Source of the DNA: Ailanthus altissimus
Lineage: Eukaryota > Streptophyta > Magnoliopsida > Sapindales > Simaroubaceae
DNA: 64,000 bases
Direction of reading: 5' to 3'
NCBI GenBank assembly: GCA_946807835.1
Contig: OX327712.1
Location: 15,146,001 to 15,210,000 of the forward strand
The number at the start of each line of letters is the position of its first letter. Position 1 is the first letter of the stretch. Positions 1-10,348 of the stretch are shown one piece after another. The notes under the pieces were generated by a model. It worked only from the letters and a program-made list of their open reading frames with translations, was not told the origin of the DNA and searched no databases. The position numbers were made by a program, and so were the translations under genes.

Positions 1-560
1 CTTGTCCACTTGTTTAAGGATGATAAGGGAGGCAATTTTATGAGTAATACAATATTTTTTCATTAATGTTACAAATGGCCTATTATAAAAGTGCTTACCT
101 TCATCACTTATAATGGCTTGAGGGATTCCAAATCGTGTTAAGATATTTTCTTTAAAAAAATTTATGACTGTTTTATGGTCATTATTTCGATATGGAATAG
201 CCTCAGTCCATTTTGAGATATAATCTGCAACGACTAAGATATACGTAAGTCCAAATGATAGCAAAAATGGTCCAATGAAATCTATCCCCCAACAATCAAT
301 GATTTCAATAACAATAATAGGGTTCAAAGGCATCATGTTTCATTTTGAAATGGATCATAATTTTTGACAATTTTCACATGCTATACAAAATGTATGTATA
401 TCTTTAAATAAAGTGGGCCACTAAAATTCACACTGTAAGATTTTTGCAGCTGTTTTATTTAATGAGAACTGTCCCCTACATGATTCAAAATGACACAATT
501 CAATAATGCTACTTACTTATTATCAGGTATGTATCTTTGAAATATTTGATCAGGACAATA
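1..560 (-). pseudogene. Integrase remnant of the gypsy element, cut by the window edge
   Basis: Minus-strand translation gives WGIDFIGPF, then [17 protein letters not shown] near 190-290, and [15 protein letters not shown] near 70-140. These include the first two catalytic aspartates of the DD(35)E integrase. The zinc-binding HHCC part lies between about 330 and 600 and carries stops. The third acidic residue lies beyond the window. Integrase inserts the cDNA into chromosomes; this copy cannot. Confidence 0.8.
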
Positions 561-719
561 TTCAAAGAGATAAGGATCATCCCAATAAAACTTTCTTACC
601 TTAATAAAAAATTTCTTTTTGTCTTAAACATCCATTGAGGTGGCATTTCTCATGTTTAAAAAAAAATTAACAATATTAGCATAGCAAGGCATTGTAATAG
701 TAGAAAATAAAAATTCACC

Positions 720-1130
720 GAAAAAAAAATCATTAATTTCTGTTGATGAATCTGGTGCGAGTCTTGATAAATGATATGCAACAACATACTTAGCTCCCTT
801 TTATTCCTCTATAGTGATATTAAATTCTTGAAGCAATAGAATTCTCGAATCAGTCTTGATTTTACATCTTGTTTTGACATTAAGTACCTTACAGTAACAT
901 GGTCAGTAAACATAATAGTTGAAGAACCAATTAAGTAAGAACGAAATTTGTGTAATGCAAATATTATAGCAAGTAGTTCTTTTTTAGTTGTTGTGTAATT
1001 CATTTGTGCACTATTTACAATTCCACTTGCATAATAAATTACATAAGTTTACCTTCATTTCTTTATCCCAATATAGCACCAACAACATAGTTACTAGCAT
1101 CACACATGAGCTCAAAAGGCAAAGACAAGT
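720..1130 (-). pseudogene. RNase H remnant of the gypsy element
   Basis: The longest open piece (809-1003) reads [20 protein letters not shown] and [20 protein letters not shown]. This is the plant gypsy RNase H core with its conserved glutamate in KELLA and the TDH aspartate. Upstream the YVVGAILG-like start of the domain is degraded (about 1030-1110). RNase H removes the RNA strand during reverse transcription. The frame breaks at both ends. Confidence 0.85.
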
Positions 1131-2170
1131 CGGGAGATTATATGATAAAAGTAGATGTTAAGAGGTCAATTAATTTTTCAAAAGAATTTTGACACTCTTG
1201 AGTCCACTCAAATGATACATCTTTTGCTAAGAGGTTAAAAAGAGGTCTAGATATCATGCTAATTTTTTTGATGAATCTTCTATAAAATCCAATATGTCTT
1301 AAAAAGGATCAGACTTCTCTGACTATTTTTTGTGGGGGCAAATGAGCAATGAGTTTGAATTTTTTCTTATTCACTTTAATTCCTTTATAAGACACTACAT
1401 GTCCTAAAAAATAGTCAGAGAAGTTCGATAATGAGCAATGAGTTCAAATTTTTCCTTATTCACTTCAATTCCTTTATAAGACACTACATGTCCCAAAATA
1501 ATTCAAGAAGTAACCACGTAATGACATTTTTTTCAATTCAAAATAAGACCCTTTTCTTTACATCTTTTAAAGACCTTTTCTAAGTTTACAAGATAATTAT
1601 CAAATGAATTTCTAAACACGATTAAATCATCCATGAAAACCTATAAATAATGCTCAACCATGTCACTAAAATGCTTAACATACATCTTTGAAATGTTACT
1701 AGGGCATTATAAAGTCCAAAATGCATTCTTCTAAAAGCAAAGGTCCCAAAAAAGCATGTGAAGGTAGTCTTTGCTTAGTCCTCTAATGCTATAGAAATTT
1801 GATAATAGCCAGAATAACTGTCTGAAAAGTAATAGTAGGGATGTCCTGCTACTCTTTCTAAAATTTAGTCAAGGAATGGTAAGGGAAAATGGTATTTTCT
1901 AGTGGCAGAGTTCAACTTCCTATAATCTATATATATCCTCTAACTAGATGAGACTCGAGTTGGTATTATCTTAACTTTGTCATTTTTAATGACTGTGACT
2001 CTAGATTTGTTTGATACTACCTAAGTAAGATTTACCCACTTACTATCTGAGACAGGATATATGATTTCTACTTCAAGTAATTTAAGAACTTCAACTCGTA
2101 CTACCTCTTTCAATGTGGATTTAATCTCCTTTGAGGTTATTGGGGAGTTTTGACATTATCCTCTAGGTGT
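1130..2170 (-). pseudogene. Reverse transcriptase remnant of the gypsy element
   Basis: Reverse transcriptase motifs are visible in shifted minus frames: IDYRKLNSATRK near 1925-1960, YSGYYQI, then FGTFAFRRMHFGLYNA near 1690-1745. The catalytic FMDD region is disrupted by a frameshift just after the MHFGL block (1620-1660). The thumb/connection part near 1340-1500 holds a local 89-bp tandem duplication with an inverted scrap, described in the findings. Confidence 0.75.
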
Positions 2171-2639
2171 ATTATATGTGTGCAAATCAAAGGATTAATG
2201 CCTTTTCTATATTTTAAAGTCCACCCAACTGTATTTTTATGCATTTTCAATACTTCAATTACTTACCTTCTTATTCGCTTGTGAATGTAGAACGGATAAC
2301 CACCAAGTAAGCTTGTTTCTCTCTAAAAAAAATGCATATTTCAGTCCTTCAAGTAAAGGTTTCAACTCTAACTTTGGAATTTTATTCTGTTTATCCTTAT
2401 TTTCTCCTAATTCTTCAAACTTTAGTTTTCATCCTTTATTTTCAATCACATGTGCGCAATCAAGTAAAGAATATATGTCAGAGATTTTAGGATTTAATTA
2501 TATATTTGACTCAAATGAATATATTAAATACATTTTTAAAGGATCAGTGGAACTCTTTTTTTGAATATAATCTTTTACAATCGTTTCAATCATGTTGGCT
2601 TCTTCACTTTCATCCTCCTTCTTAGGTAGTTACTTATAC

Positions 2640-3110
2640 ATATTGAAAATATTGAGCTCAAGTGTCATGTTTCCAAATGAAAGCTTCATTACTCCATTTC
2701 TATAATTAATTAAAGGGTTAGAAGTTGCCAAAAATGGACAACCAAAAATAACAAGTATCGGATTACATCATTTAACAGGTTCTATATCCAAGACAATAAA
2801 ATCCACATGATATATGAATTTATCAACTTGAACTAAAACATCTTCCACTATCCCTCTTGGCACTTTTATTGATCTATCGGCAAGTAAAATAGTTACAGAA
2901 GTTGATTTTAATTCACCGAGATTGAGTTATTGATAAATTGAATATGAAAATATATTCACACTAGCACCAAGATCAAGTAAGGATTGTTCAATTTTATGAT
3001 TTTCAATAATACACAAAATTGTAGGACAACTAGAGTATTTATATTTTAAAGCATCATTGTTCTGAAGAATGGCACTTGTTCAGCTAAAAATGCTTTTTTT
3101 TTTTCATATT
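2640..3110 (-). pseudogene. Aspartic protease remnant of the gypsy element
   Basis: On the minus strand the protease core reads DLGASVNIFSYSIYQ. The D-x-G-A signature of retropepsins is kept, and it is followed by the flap-side phrase LADRSIKVPRGIVEDVLVQV and the FLATSNPLI block. The normal enzyme cuts the gag-pol polyprotein. A stop codon lies shortly after the active site and another before the CNPILVIF segment, so it is not translatable as one piece. Confidence 0.75.
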
Positions 3111-3429
3111 CAATTTTCTTTTTACTGTGTATAAATTATTCAAAAAAATTTCATAAAAGGGAACCTATTTAATAGCATCTAATAAAGGAATATTAACTTT
3201 TACCTGTTTGAAAATTTTAAAACTTTTAGGATGGTGATTTATCTTCTTAGCATTACGTAATGCGTAAAGAAATAGGGGTAGAGGTGAGGGTTTCGTGTTT
3301 TCTTCACGAAGTGTAGGTTCAATGCTTTTCTTACCCTTAGAGATTGATTCATCGTTCTCATGAGGTTCAGAAATATGTTTTTCAACAATCTTACCATTCC
3401 GAAAAGTGATAACCGCTTTAACTTGATTT

Positions 3430-4440
3430 ATATGTTGGCTTCCTGAACTATATGCATTAGAGTTATGTTGTCCTTTGGGGTTTGGTTATAGTTGAGAAGG
3501 AAATTTTCCTTTCTCATTTATGTTCAGTGCGGATGCAAATTTAGCAAGAGTATCTTTCAAATCAGTAAATATTTTAGCATTTTGAGAATTAATAGACTCT
3601 TGCTTTTCAATGAATGCATGCAAAGTTTCTTCATGATTTGTCGTAGGAGGTGGGACATATGGTGCATAACCTTGATAGTTTTAACAATTGTTGTATGGTT
3701 GGAAAGGTGGTTGTGAAGCCTATGCTTAAGTGTCATTCCTCCAACAAATATTTGGGTGATTTCCCCAACGAAGATTGTAGTTTTGTAAATATAGGATATT
3801 GTTTGACCACTTGAATATGTTTAGAACATTGGCTTGTTCATGGAGACATTTCTTAAATGCAGGAAAAGTTGGACAATTATTGACAGAGTGATCGTGAGTT
3901 TCATATATGTGACACAATTTCTTGAATAGATTTTAATTGACCACTCTTTTTATTTCTAAGGTTTTGATTTTTCTAGATAGAGATGTCAATTTAGCTTAAA
4001 GGTTATAGTCTTCCCTAAGATGATAAATTATCCCACTAAATATAGTGTTTGAATTTTGCTAGGTGCCTCACAAGTACCATAAGTGTCCCAATTTTGAGCA
4101 TTTTCTACAAGAAAGTATAAATAGTTCATTGCCTCTTCTGGGTCTTTGTCCTCAAATGTTCCATTACACATCATTTTTACCATTTGTCTAGCTTAGAGTA
4201 TTAAGCCCTCGCAAACATTTGAGACTAATCTCCAAATTTTAAAGCTATGATGGGGACAAGTATTAAGTAATTCTTTATACATTTCCCAACATTGGTAAAG
4301 GGTCTCTCTTGGTTTTTGGGCAAAACCAATAATTTATATTTTGAAAGAATTTGTTCTATGGGAGGAATTTGTTTTTTTTTAAGGATCCTAGCCTAAGGTT
4401 TTCTAGCCATATTTTAGCTTTATCTTTAAAAAAAAAAAGA
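3430..4440 (-). pseudogene. gag remnant of the Tat/Athila-like element
   Basis: The minus strand encodes a recognisable plant gypsy gag core: ETLYQCWEMYKELLNTCPHH near 4230-4310, then a DPEEAMNYLYF block near 4110-4140. At 3860-3917 a decayed zinc knuckle reads CHIYETHDHSVNNC: the second cysteine of the CX2C pair is gone but the H and last C remain. The normal product packages RNA in the virus-like particle. Several in-frame stops interrupt it. An A-rich, T-rich boundary at 4370-4445 marks the upstream limit of what can be recognised. Confidence 0.7.
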
Positions 4441-4467
4441 AAAAAGCTTAAGTCGAATTGTATTCAT

Positions 4468-7393
4468 TGTGAGACCTAATTCTGATGAACATCGTAGATA
4501 CCTAGATTTTGAAGTATTGCGATAAAAGAACTGTAGGGATAATTGATTTTGACGCTACTGTAAATATTTTTGTGTGTGATATGTGTGAATAATATTTCAA
4601 TGTGGTTATGTTAACCCATTAGTATGGCAATGTGGTACCCACATAGGTGATTGATAGAACAAGTTGAATGGCAGTAGAGTAAAATCACGTATTTATTATT
4701 TTATTAATTTATTAACCTAACCATGGTTAAGAAATAACCAAGGTGGAGTTAAAAGTTAACTATAGTTAGCATAAATCAATTAACATTTATCTAATTTTAA
4801 TAATATAATATTAATGGATATTATGAATATTTTATATTATTATTATATTATTTTAAATGGGATAAGTGTTATTAAAGTTGGATAAGTGGCTAAGGGTGAT
4901 TGGTTATGAAAAAGTAAAATAGGGTAATTGTATTATATTGATTGGTTAAAAAAAAAGAAGAAGTGTTTAGAATAAAGGATGAGTGCACGTGAGAAATAGG
5001 AGAAGGAGAGAAGTGTTAGCAAAGAACGGAGAAAAGAAAAGTAAAAAAAAAAAAAGAGAGGAAGAGAAGTGGCCGAAAGAAAAGGAAAAGAAAGAAGAAA
5101 GAAAGGAAGGAGAAAAGGGGAGAGGTAAGAAGAAATATTTGTTTTGGTATTTATTTCATATTTTGGGATGTATATATATATATATATATCTATGTGTGTA
5201 TACATGTATTTATGTATGTATAAGTGTAGATATACATATATATATGTATTAATGAGTAGAAATACATATGTATCTTTGTATGTATTTATGCATGTATACG
5301 TATATATATGTGTGAATGTATGTATAGATTTATGTAAACATGCAAGTATGGTGATATGTATATATGTATATATTTAGGTATATGTATATGAATATATTTA
5401 TGTTATGTATATGTATATTGTATAAGTAAATTTGTATGTGGGTGAATGTATAGAATTAGGGATTGGGTGTGATTTTGATATAACAAAAAAACTTCAATCA
5501 AAGGTTATTAAGGCATTAGAATTATATTAGCCTGATTTGGATGTTATTGGAACAAGAAATTGAAAAAAAAAAAAATTTGTTGGTGGAGAAGGTGAATTCA
5601 GCCACTTAGGGGATTATGGGGCTTGAGTTGTGTTTTGGTTGAATTGTTGTGTATACATGGTGCCTTATGTATATTGAATGTATATGGTTGATGGAAAAAC
5701 CAAAAATGAAACAAAATGCGACATAATTGTCCATTTCGGAAAGGTGATGGGCAATTATGTCCAACCAAGTTATAAGGGGTTTAATAATTTTTAGGGCGTC
5801 GAATGGTGAGTTAAATTAGATTAAATGACTCCGTAAATGTAAATCGAAGAGTAGTATGCATCTGAGTTTTGTATGCTGATTAGGGCGTTTAGTAGTTAAA
5901 TGAGATTCTAGCATTTGATTTGGTTCAAAATGTCATTTATAGTGCATAGGTGAAGAAAACCGAGAGCGGTAATGGGAGCAAAAATTCAGAGCGAAATTGA
6001 GCGCGGAGCAATTGTGAATGAAAATTTACCATTTCTTTTATCTTTTGTTTATCATGTTTCTACATAATGAAAATATATGTTTTATGAGTATTAAATGCAT
6101 AAACATCATTTATGATCTTGATATATATCCATAGTTATGTTTTTACATATTCAGTTTAAGAAACAATTTTAAATTACTGCATCCATTTTAAAGGCCATCA
6201 GTACCCTCAGATTATAGTGGTGATGATTGTATTAGACTCGGCAGGTATATCCCGTGCACATGGGCAGGTCATGGGGGGTATGTCACTAATTTTGAGAAGT
6301 CGGGATGTCGAGTCATGTGAGTCGCTCTATGTGTACGGGGTATTGTCTCGCTATATGTATGCGATGTAGGATTCCGCTACATAGCCAATGAGATGCCTTG
6401 AGATGTCACTGTGGGTGCTCCTAGTTGAGGTGCCTTATGATTTACTCACATGTGCAGTGCTAGTTGAGTCGCTACGTGAGTATAGAGCTTTAAGGTTACC
6501 ATTGGTACAGTTTGAAAAAAAAATGGCCGAGCGAGGACTTTACTAGTTTTCGATTTACCGATAGTATTTTATGCATTTATATGCTCATGACAGTTGTTGT
6601 GTTATATAGATTTTGGATATTGTTTTCCAAAAATGTAGATAAAATCCGCTCGGCAACATTTCATCAGCATATGATGTTGGAAACCATTTTACAGCTTTAC
6701 ATCAGTTTTAAAGCATGATTTATGCATGTAGTTAGAATTTATTATCTATGCACAATGTTATTTTATTTGAAATCTTAATTGCACTCACTGAGCTTCTTTA
6801 ACTCACTCGTTTTGTGTTTTCTAAACCCCCTTCCCAGGTGCAGGTCTCGGTACGCAAGCTACTAATTCTCCTATTGCTGAGTAGTGTGACAAATCCGAAG
6901 ATTATTTTTATATATGTAAATGTGTTAAATATCACCCTTTACTTTCTACATAGTAGTTGTTGGCACGTATATTTGTATGTATGTTTTAAACTAACAAAAA
7001 GAGATTTCGATATTATGTTGATCGTTTTTACTTTTTATAAGTATGTTCATTTTGTGATTTAAATGAAACTATTGAGTTGTGTTGGCTTTGGTTTGAAAAT
7101 GACTGGAGGTCCGAATTAGTAGTATTGAGAAGTATTTAAAATAGAAATAAAATTTCTTTGCAGGTTTTATTTGGATTTTCAAAAAAACAGAGGAAACTCT
7201 GCCCACTTTTTTTAAAATTTAGATGTCGTTTTCATGTATATTACCAGATTTTCTCAGTAATAGCAAGAACTAAAAAGGGGTTCACCTTTCGAAAAATTTC
7301 AACTCACCCAGTTAAACTCTGACGAATTTTTATCAAGGTGCCCGGCAGGGCCGCTAGGACTTACAGTAGAAGGTCTCGGGTCAGGTCCTGTCA
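4468..7393 (+). repeat. 5' LTR of gypsy family A
   Basis: The repeat starts TGTGAGACC and ends CCTGTCA, and is followed directly by a primer-binding site, so it is a 5' LTR. A truncated partner begins at 13954 with the same first 650 bp. The first 1 kb is family-specific: a purine-rich stretch near 5000-5130 and an ATGTAT-type AT repeat at 5165-5430. From about 5460 to the end the sequence matches LTR family B (for example 16590-18501), so the LTR looks like a chimera of two families. Short open frames inside it are chance frames. Confidence 0.8.
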
Positions 7394-7396
7394 GAG

Positions 7397-7408
7397 TGAT
7401 ATCAAAGC
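7397..7408 (+). other. Primer-binding site (initiator tRNA-Met type) of element A
   Basis: TGATATCAAAGC lies three bases after the LTR end. It differs at two positions from TGGTATCAGAGC, the complement of the 3' end of plant initiator tRNA-Met, which primes minus-strand synthesis. This fixes the LTR end and the transcription direction. Confidence 0.75.
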
Positions 7409-7555
7409 ACGGGTTTTGAAGTTTTATGTTAAAATGGTTTATTTTTAGAATGAGATTCTTGACATTGCATATTTTTCTAAGTTTAGTAAATTGAGTTCTT
7501 TGCATTTGATAATCACTTGCATCACTAAATTTACAAAAAAATACACATCGTTATA

Positions 7556-7612
7556 GAGGCCCATGTACTAGGAGAGCAGCTGCGGAGGCACTTATATCTG
7601 AAGAGGAGTAGG
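7556..7612 (+). pseudogene. Start of gag of element A, truncated
   Basis: After a leader of about 160 bases the plus strand reads RGPCTRRAAAEALISEEE and then a TAG. It matches in position and character the basic N-terminus of gag in the D element (MCPRGGPRTK at 37366). Nothing of gag continues beyond it; the element interior is replaced by unrelated DNA until pol reappears at 13428. Confidence 0.45.
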
Positions 7613-7790
7613 GGATTGATGTCGAATATCTTATAATGATAATTTGCATGTCATAAAGCAAATTGAGATAATTTTCTCAATGTTAAAATATAGATAAGTA
7701 GAGTATTGAATACATTAATTGAAACAACTTTTATTGAAAAGGAAAACAACAATAACAACAATAATAGCAGCAACAAAATAACAGTAAAGG
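7613..7790. other. AT-rich stretch, probable 3' flank of the LOG pseudogene
   Basis: No coding signal. Read on the minus strand this lies downstream of the LOG-like stop codon and contains AATAAA (plus-strand 7730-7735) about 55 bases after it, plus a CAA/TAA-rich run at 7740-7780. No poly(A) tract was found. Confidence 0.35.
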
Positions 7791-8456
7791 CTACATAGTG
7801 AGATTTAAGTCTATTTTACGCTTCTTCTGATTGTCATGAGTAGACCAATCTAACTGATACAATGTTGGATTAGACAGAGGAATAAAAGACAGCAATTGAT
7901 CAATCAGTTGATCAGTAGTTGGAGCAGAAATAAGAATCCATCGTGCTAGAAGTGGAATGAATTATTTTTCCGCTGCATAGTCAAGAAAAGATAGCAACCC
8001 GTTATAAAAACCATTAACATTTAACAAACCAATGAGTTTTTGGTGGATTTGTAATTATGCCCATGAGACAATTTGAAAAATTTCCTCCAAGGTCCCGAAA
8101 CCTCCTAGTAGAGCTATGAAGGTATCTGCATACCTAAGCATTTGAGCCATTCGCTTGTGCATAGATGAGACTTGTAACTCATCCCCAACTATTTTTCCTA
8201 CAATATTTTCAATCACTAGAGGTTTTGGAATGATACCCAAAACGCGACTACCTTTATTGAGTGTAGCTTTTGCCACAGATCTCATTAACCAACGGTTACC
8301 TCCTCCATATATTAAATGTATATTTCGCTCAGTTAATACCTCATCAAGATTTTCTACAACTTTTGTAAACTCTTCAGTATTTTCAGGGTTGGATCCACAA
8401 AAGACACAAATTTTTGTGAATCGACAAGCTGAGGTTTCCTCTATTGTTAAGCTCAC
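7791..8456 (-). pseudogene. LOG-like cytokinin-activating phosphoribohydrolase, intronless pseudogene
   Basis: The frame matches plant LONELY GUY proteins over almost their full length (about 220 codons; family usual length 200-240). LOG enzymes cut ribose 5'-monophosphate from cytokinin nucleotides in the cytosol. Visible motifs are KICVFCGSNPEN at the start, LIYGGGNRWLMRSVAKAT, MHKRMAQMLRYADTFIALLG, GGFGTLEEIF, then [19 protein letters not shown] and WILISAPTTDQLIDQLL. Damage: the family PGGxGTxxE signature has Leu for Pro, the GGGxxGLMG loop reads GGGNRWLMRS, the start codon position is GTG, and two in-frame stops lie after VSWA and after AAEK. No intron interrupts the frame, although plant LOG genes normally have several, so a retrocopy is likely. 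A TATA-like CTATAAATAC lies about 50 bases upstream (8506-8515). Confidence 0.85.
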
Positions 8457-10192
8457 CCTAATCTTTGAATGTTTTTGAGTTTGTATAAGGATGCAAAAAT
8501 AATGTATTTATAGAAAAATAAATTGATAACAGCTGTGGAGCATATGTGTAAGTATGTTCAAGTATATATTTTTCTCAGTTCTTGTGAGGCAAAAAGAAAA
8601 GAATGAGTTTTACTTTATCATTTATAACGGACAATAGGTCGCAAAATTTTGAATAGATATTTGTTAATATATAAGTGTGATAAAATTGTGTCGAAAGCAT
8701 GATTAATTAGGTAAGATGAATAAGAAAAGTCAAATAAAGGCCTATTTTATGGACTTAGGGACCTTGCCGTCTTGGCACTAATGGCCCACAATGCATCTAT
8801 AACTTGAAGACTTTTTGGGCTAACATCTAGACTTTGGACTTGAGGCCAAATTAACTTTATTAATTACAAGAATTTTTGTGGTCTTAATATTAATTTTTGG
8901 CCGATAGATTAAAAGCAGACATGAAGAAAGATAAAGCACACTTGACATAAAGATAAAGCAGTAGTCAGTCTCTTTTTGATGTGATAGAGCAGCACAGATC
9001 TAGTTTCTGTGAAAAATAGAATGAGCAATGTGGGTCAAAATGAGTCTCCCTAGTCACTTTCATCTGTGTCGTATCCGTGAGAGAGGAACTTATAGAGTTG
9101 TTGTTCTCATACATTGAATGAGGGCTCTGGCTGAGTGGAAGGTGGGTCTACAATATCTTGATCTTCTACATGTGTGCTGGTCTGGATGAGGGATGTACTG
9201 GCTTTCTCTTGGATTTGGATGTCAGTTGGATAAGGTTGGGAGTCTTGAAAGAGGGATAAGTCAATATTGGGTTGGTGTTGATCAGGTTCTATCGGGACAG
9301 TTGGCTGAGATTGGGTAGGTTCTGTCGGGACAGTTGGCTGAGGTCATTGGTGAAGGTTATCCATTTCTTGTCTGTATCTGGCATAATAAGTCATGTTTGG
9401 GATATAGTGATGGTGGGTGGAGTAATCTATATTTCTATGATGTGAAAGATGATGTTTTTGTCTTTGTTAGAATTTGTGTAAATTGGCAAAATTCAGTTCT
9501 TCTGTAAAGTCATCTTCAACCAGTTCCCAAGGTGCAGCATATTTTGGGGAGATCTAAACAGATGGAGGAATTATCTGATTTTCCTAAGCAAGAATTCTTT
9601 CAAGTTCTCCATTTTGCTAGATTACTTCTTTAGGCCAGAGCTTAATTAATCCCTTTAGTGAAATGGTAAAGGTGAAATAATCATTGACAGTGAAGTAATA
9701 ATGGATTTCATGATTTGAAATAATCATACCCTTTCGTTGGAGAAGTAAGACAGACCAAAAATATTGTCTGGGGACTGCAGCATTTGTGTTTTTTGCAATC
9801 ATGTGTTGAAATTTGGTTATCTACTATGTCTTTGGGTAAAACCATTGGAGAAAAACCAGGGCTGGATAATCTTCATCACATTTTTCTAATTTTTGTAAGG
9901 TTCTAAATAATGGGAATTCCATAGTGATTGTATACAGATCCAACAGGTACCATAACAAGTAAAGGACAGGTTTGGACCATTGGAAAAATGAAAAAAAAAG
10001 AGTGCAGGTGAAAGAAAAGGTATTCCAAGTTGAACAAATGGCCACTAAGAACTGTGAGGCCGTGTTCTTGGACTGCCAAGATGGCGTAGTGTTTGATAAA
10101 TTCTTTGGCACAGGAATGGAGTGTTCTAGTTCTAATTAGGTGTGAAAATTATGGTGGAGTAAAAGGAATAGGAGGAGTTATGATAATGGAAT
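8457..10192 (-). pseudogene. Unrecognised decayed minus-strand coding region
   Basis: I do not recognise this. Coding-like stretches appear on the minus strand: 9824-10111 (a hydrophobic, Phe/Trp-rich 95-codon frame starting MPKNLSNTTPSWQ), 9617-9802 (61 codons ending LIKLWPKEVI), then, in shifted frames, a segment with PWELVEDDFTEEL near 9490-9540 and a Pro/Gln/Thr-rich stretch with a 33-bp tandem repeat at 9285-9343. They follow each other as one gene broken by frameshifts and stops. The neighbouring 10193-10348 segment holds a TATA-like box facing this frame. 8457-9000 shows nothing coding. It could be a mobile-element gene or a captured host gene. Confidence 0.3.
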
Positions 10193-10348
10193 TCATCATG
10201 AAGATGGTAAGAAGGTTGGTTTTCTTTATTACTAGAAAAGTGGTTGTGAGATTTAGGCTATTTATAGAGTTTCGTGAAAGAAAATCAGTAATCGTTTTGT
10301 CATTTTCTTTTTCGTGGATGACGTTAAAAGAATAGTTGAAAAATCATA
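10193..10348. repeat. Left part of duplicated segment X (copy 1)
   Basis: This segment and 13138-13310 together match 14618-14932 at roughly 90% by eye, with the solo LTR absent from the second copy. On the minus strand it contains CTATAAATAG (plus 10257-10266) downstream of a TGACGT/CGTCA motif at 10317-10323, which looks like a small promoter facing the unrecognised minus-strand frame. Promoter function is inference. Confidence 0.7.

Larger units (their letters stand above)
1..4440 (-). mobile_element. Decayed Ty3/gypsy retrotransposon, Tat/Athila-like, minus strand
   Basis: Read on the minus strand, gag, protease, reverse transcriptase, RNase H and integrase follow each other from right to left, which is the Ty3/gypsy order. 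The integrase runs off the left edge. Every domain has stops and frameshifts, so the copy is dead. Lineage is inferred from the protease phrase LADRSIKVPRGIVEDVL and the integrase phrase WGIDFIGPF, both usual in plant Tat/Athila elements. No LTR of this element is visible. Its gag end is followed within about 30 bp by the LTR of another family at 4468. Confidence 0.85.

Noticed and set aside
4933..5377. Overlapping frames rich in Tyr/Ile/Phe or Lys/Glu
   Set aside because: They translate purine-rich and TATATG simple repeats inside LTR A.
8155..8478. A 107-codon plus-strand frame
   Set aside because: It is the antisense shadow of the LOG-like pseudogene, whose minus-strand protein similarity is clear.
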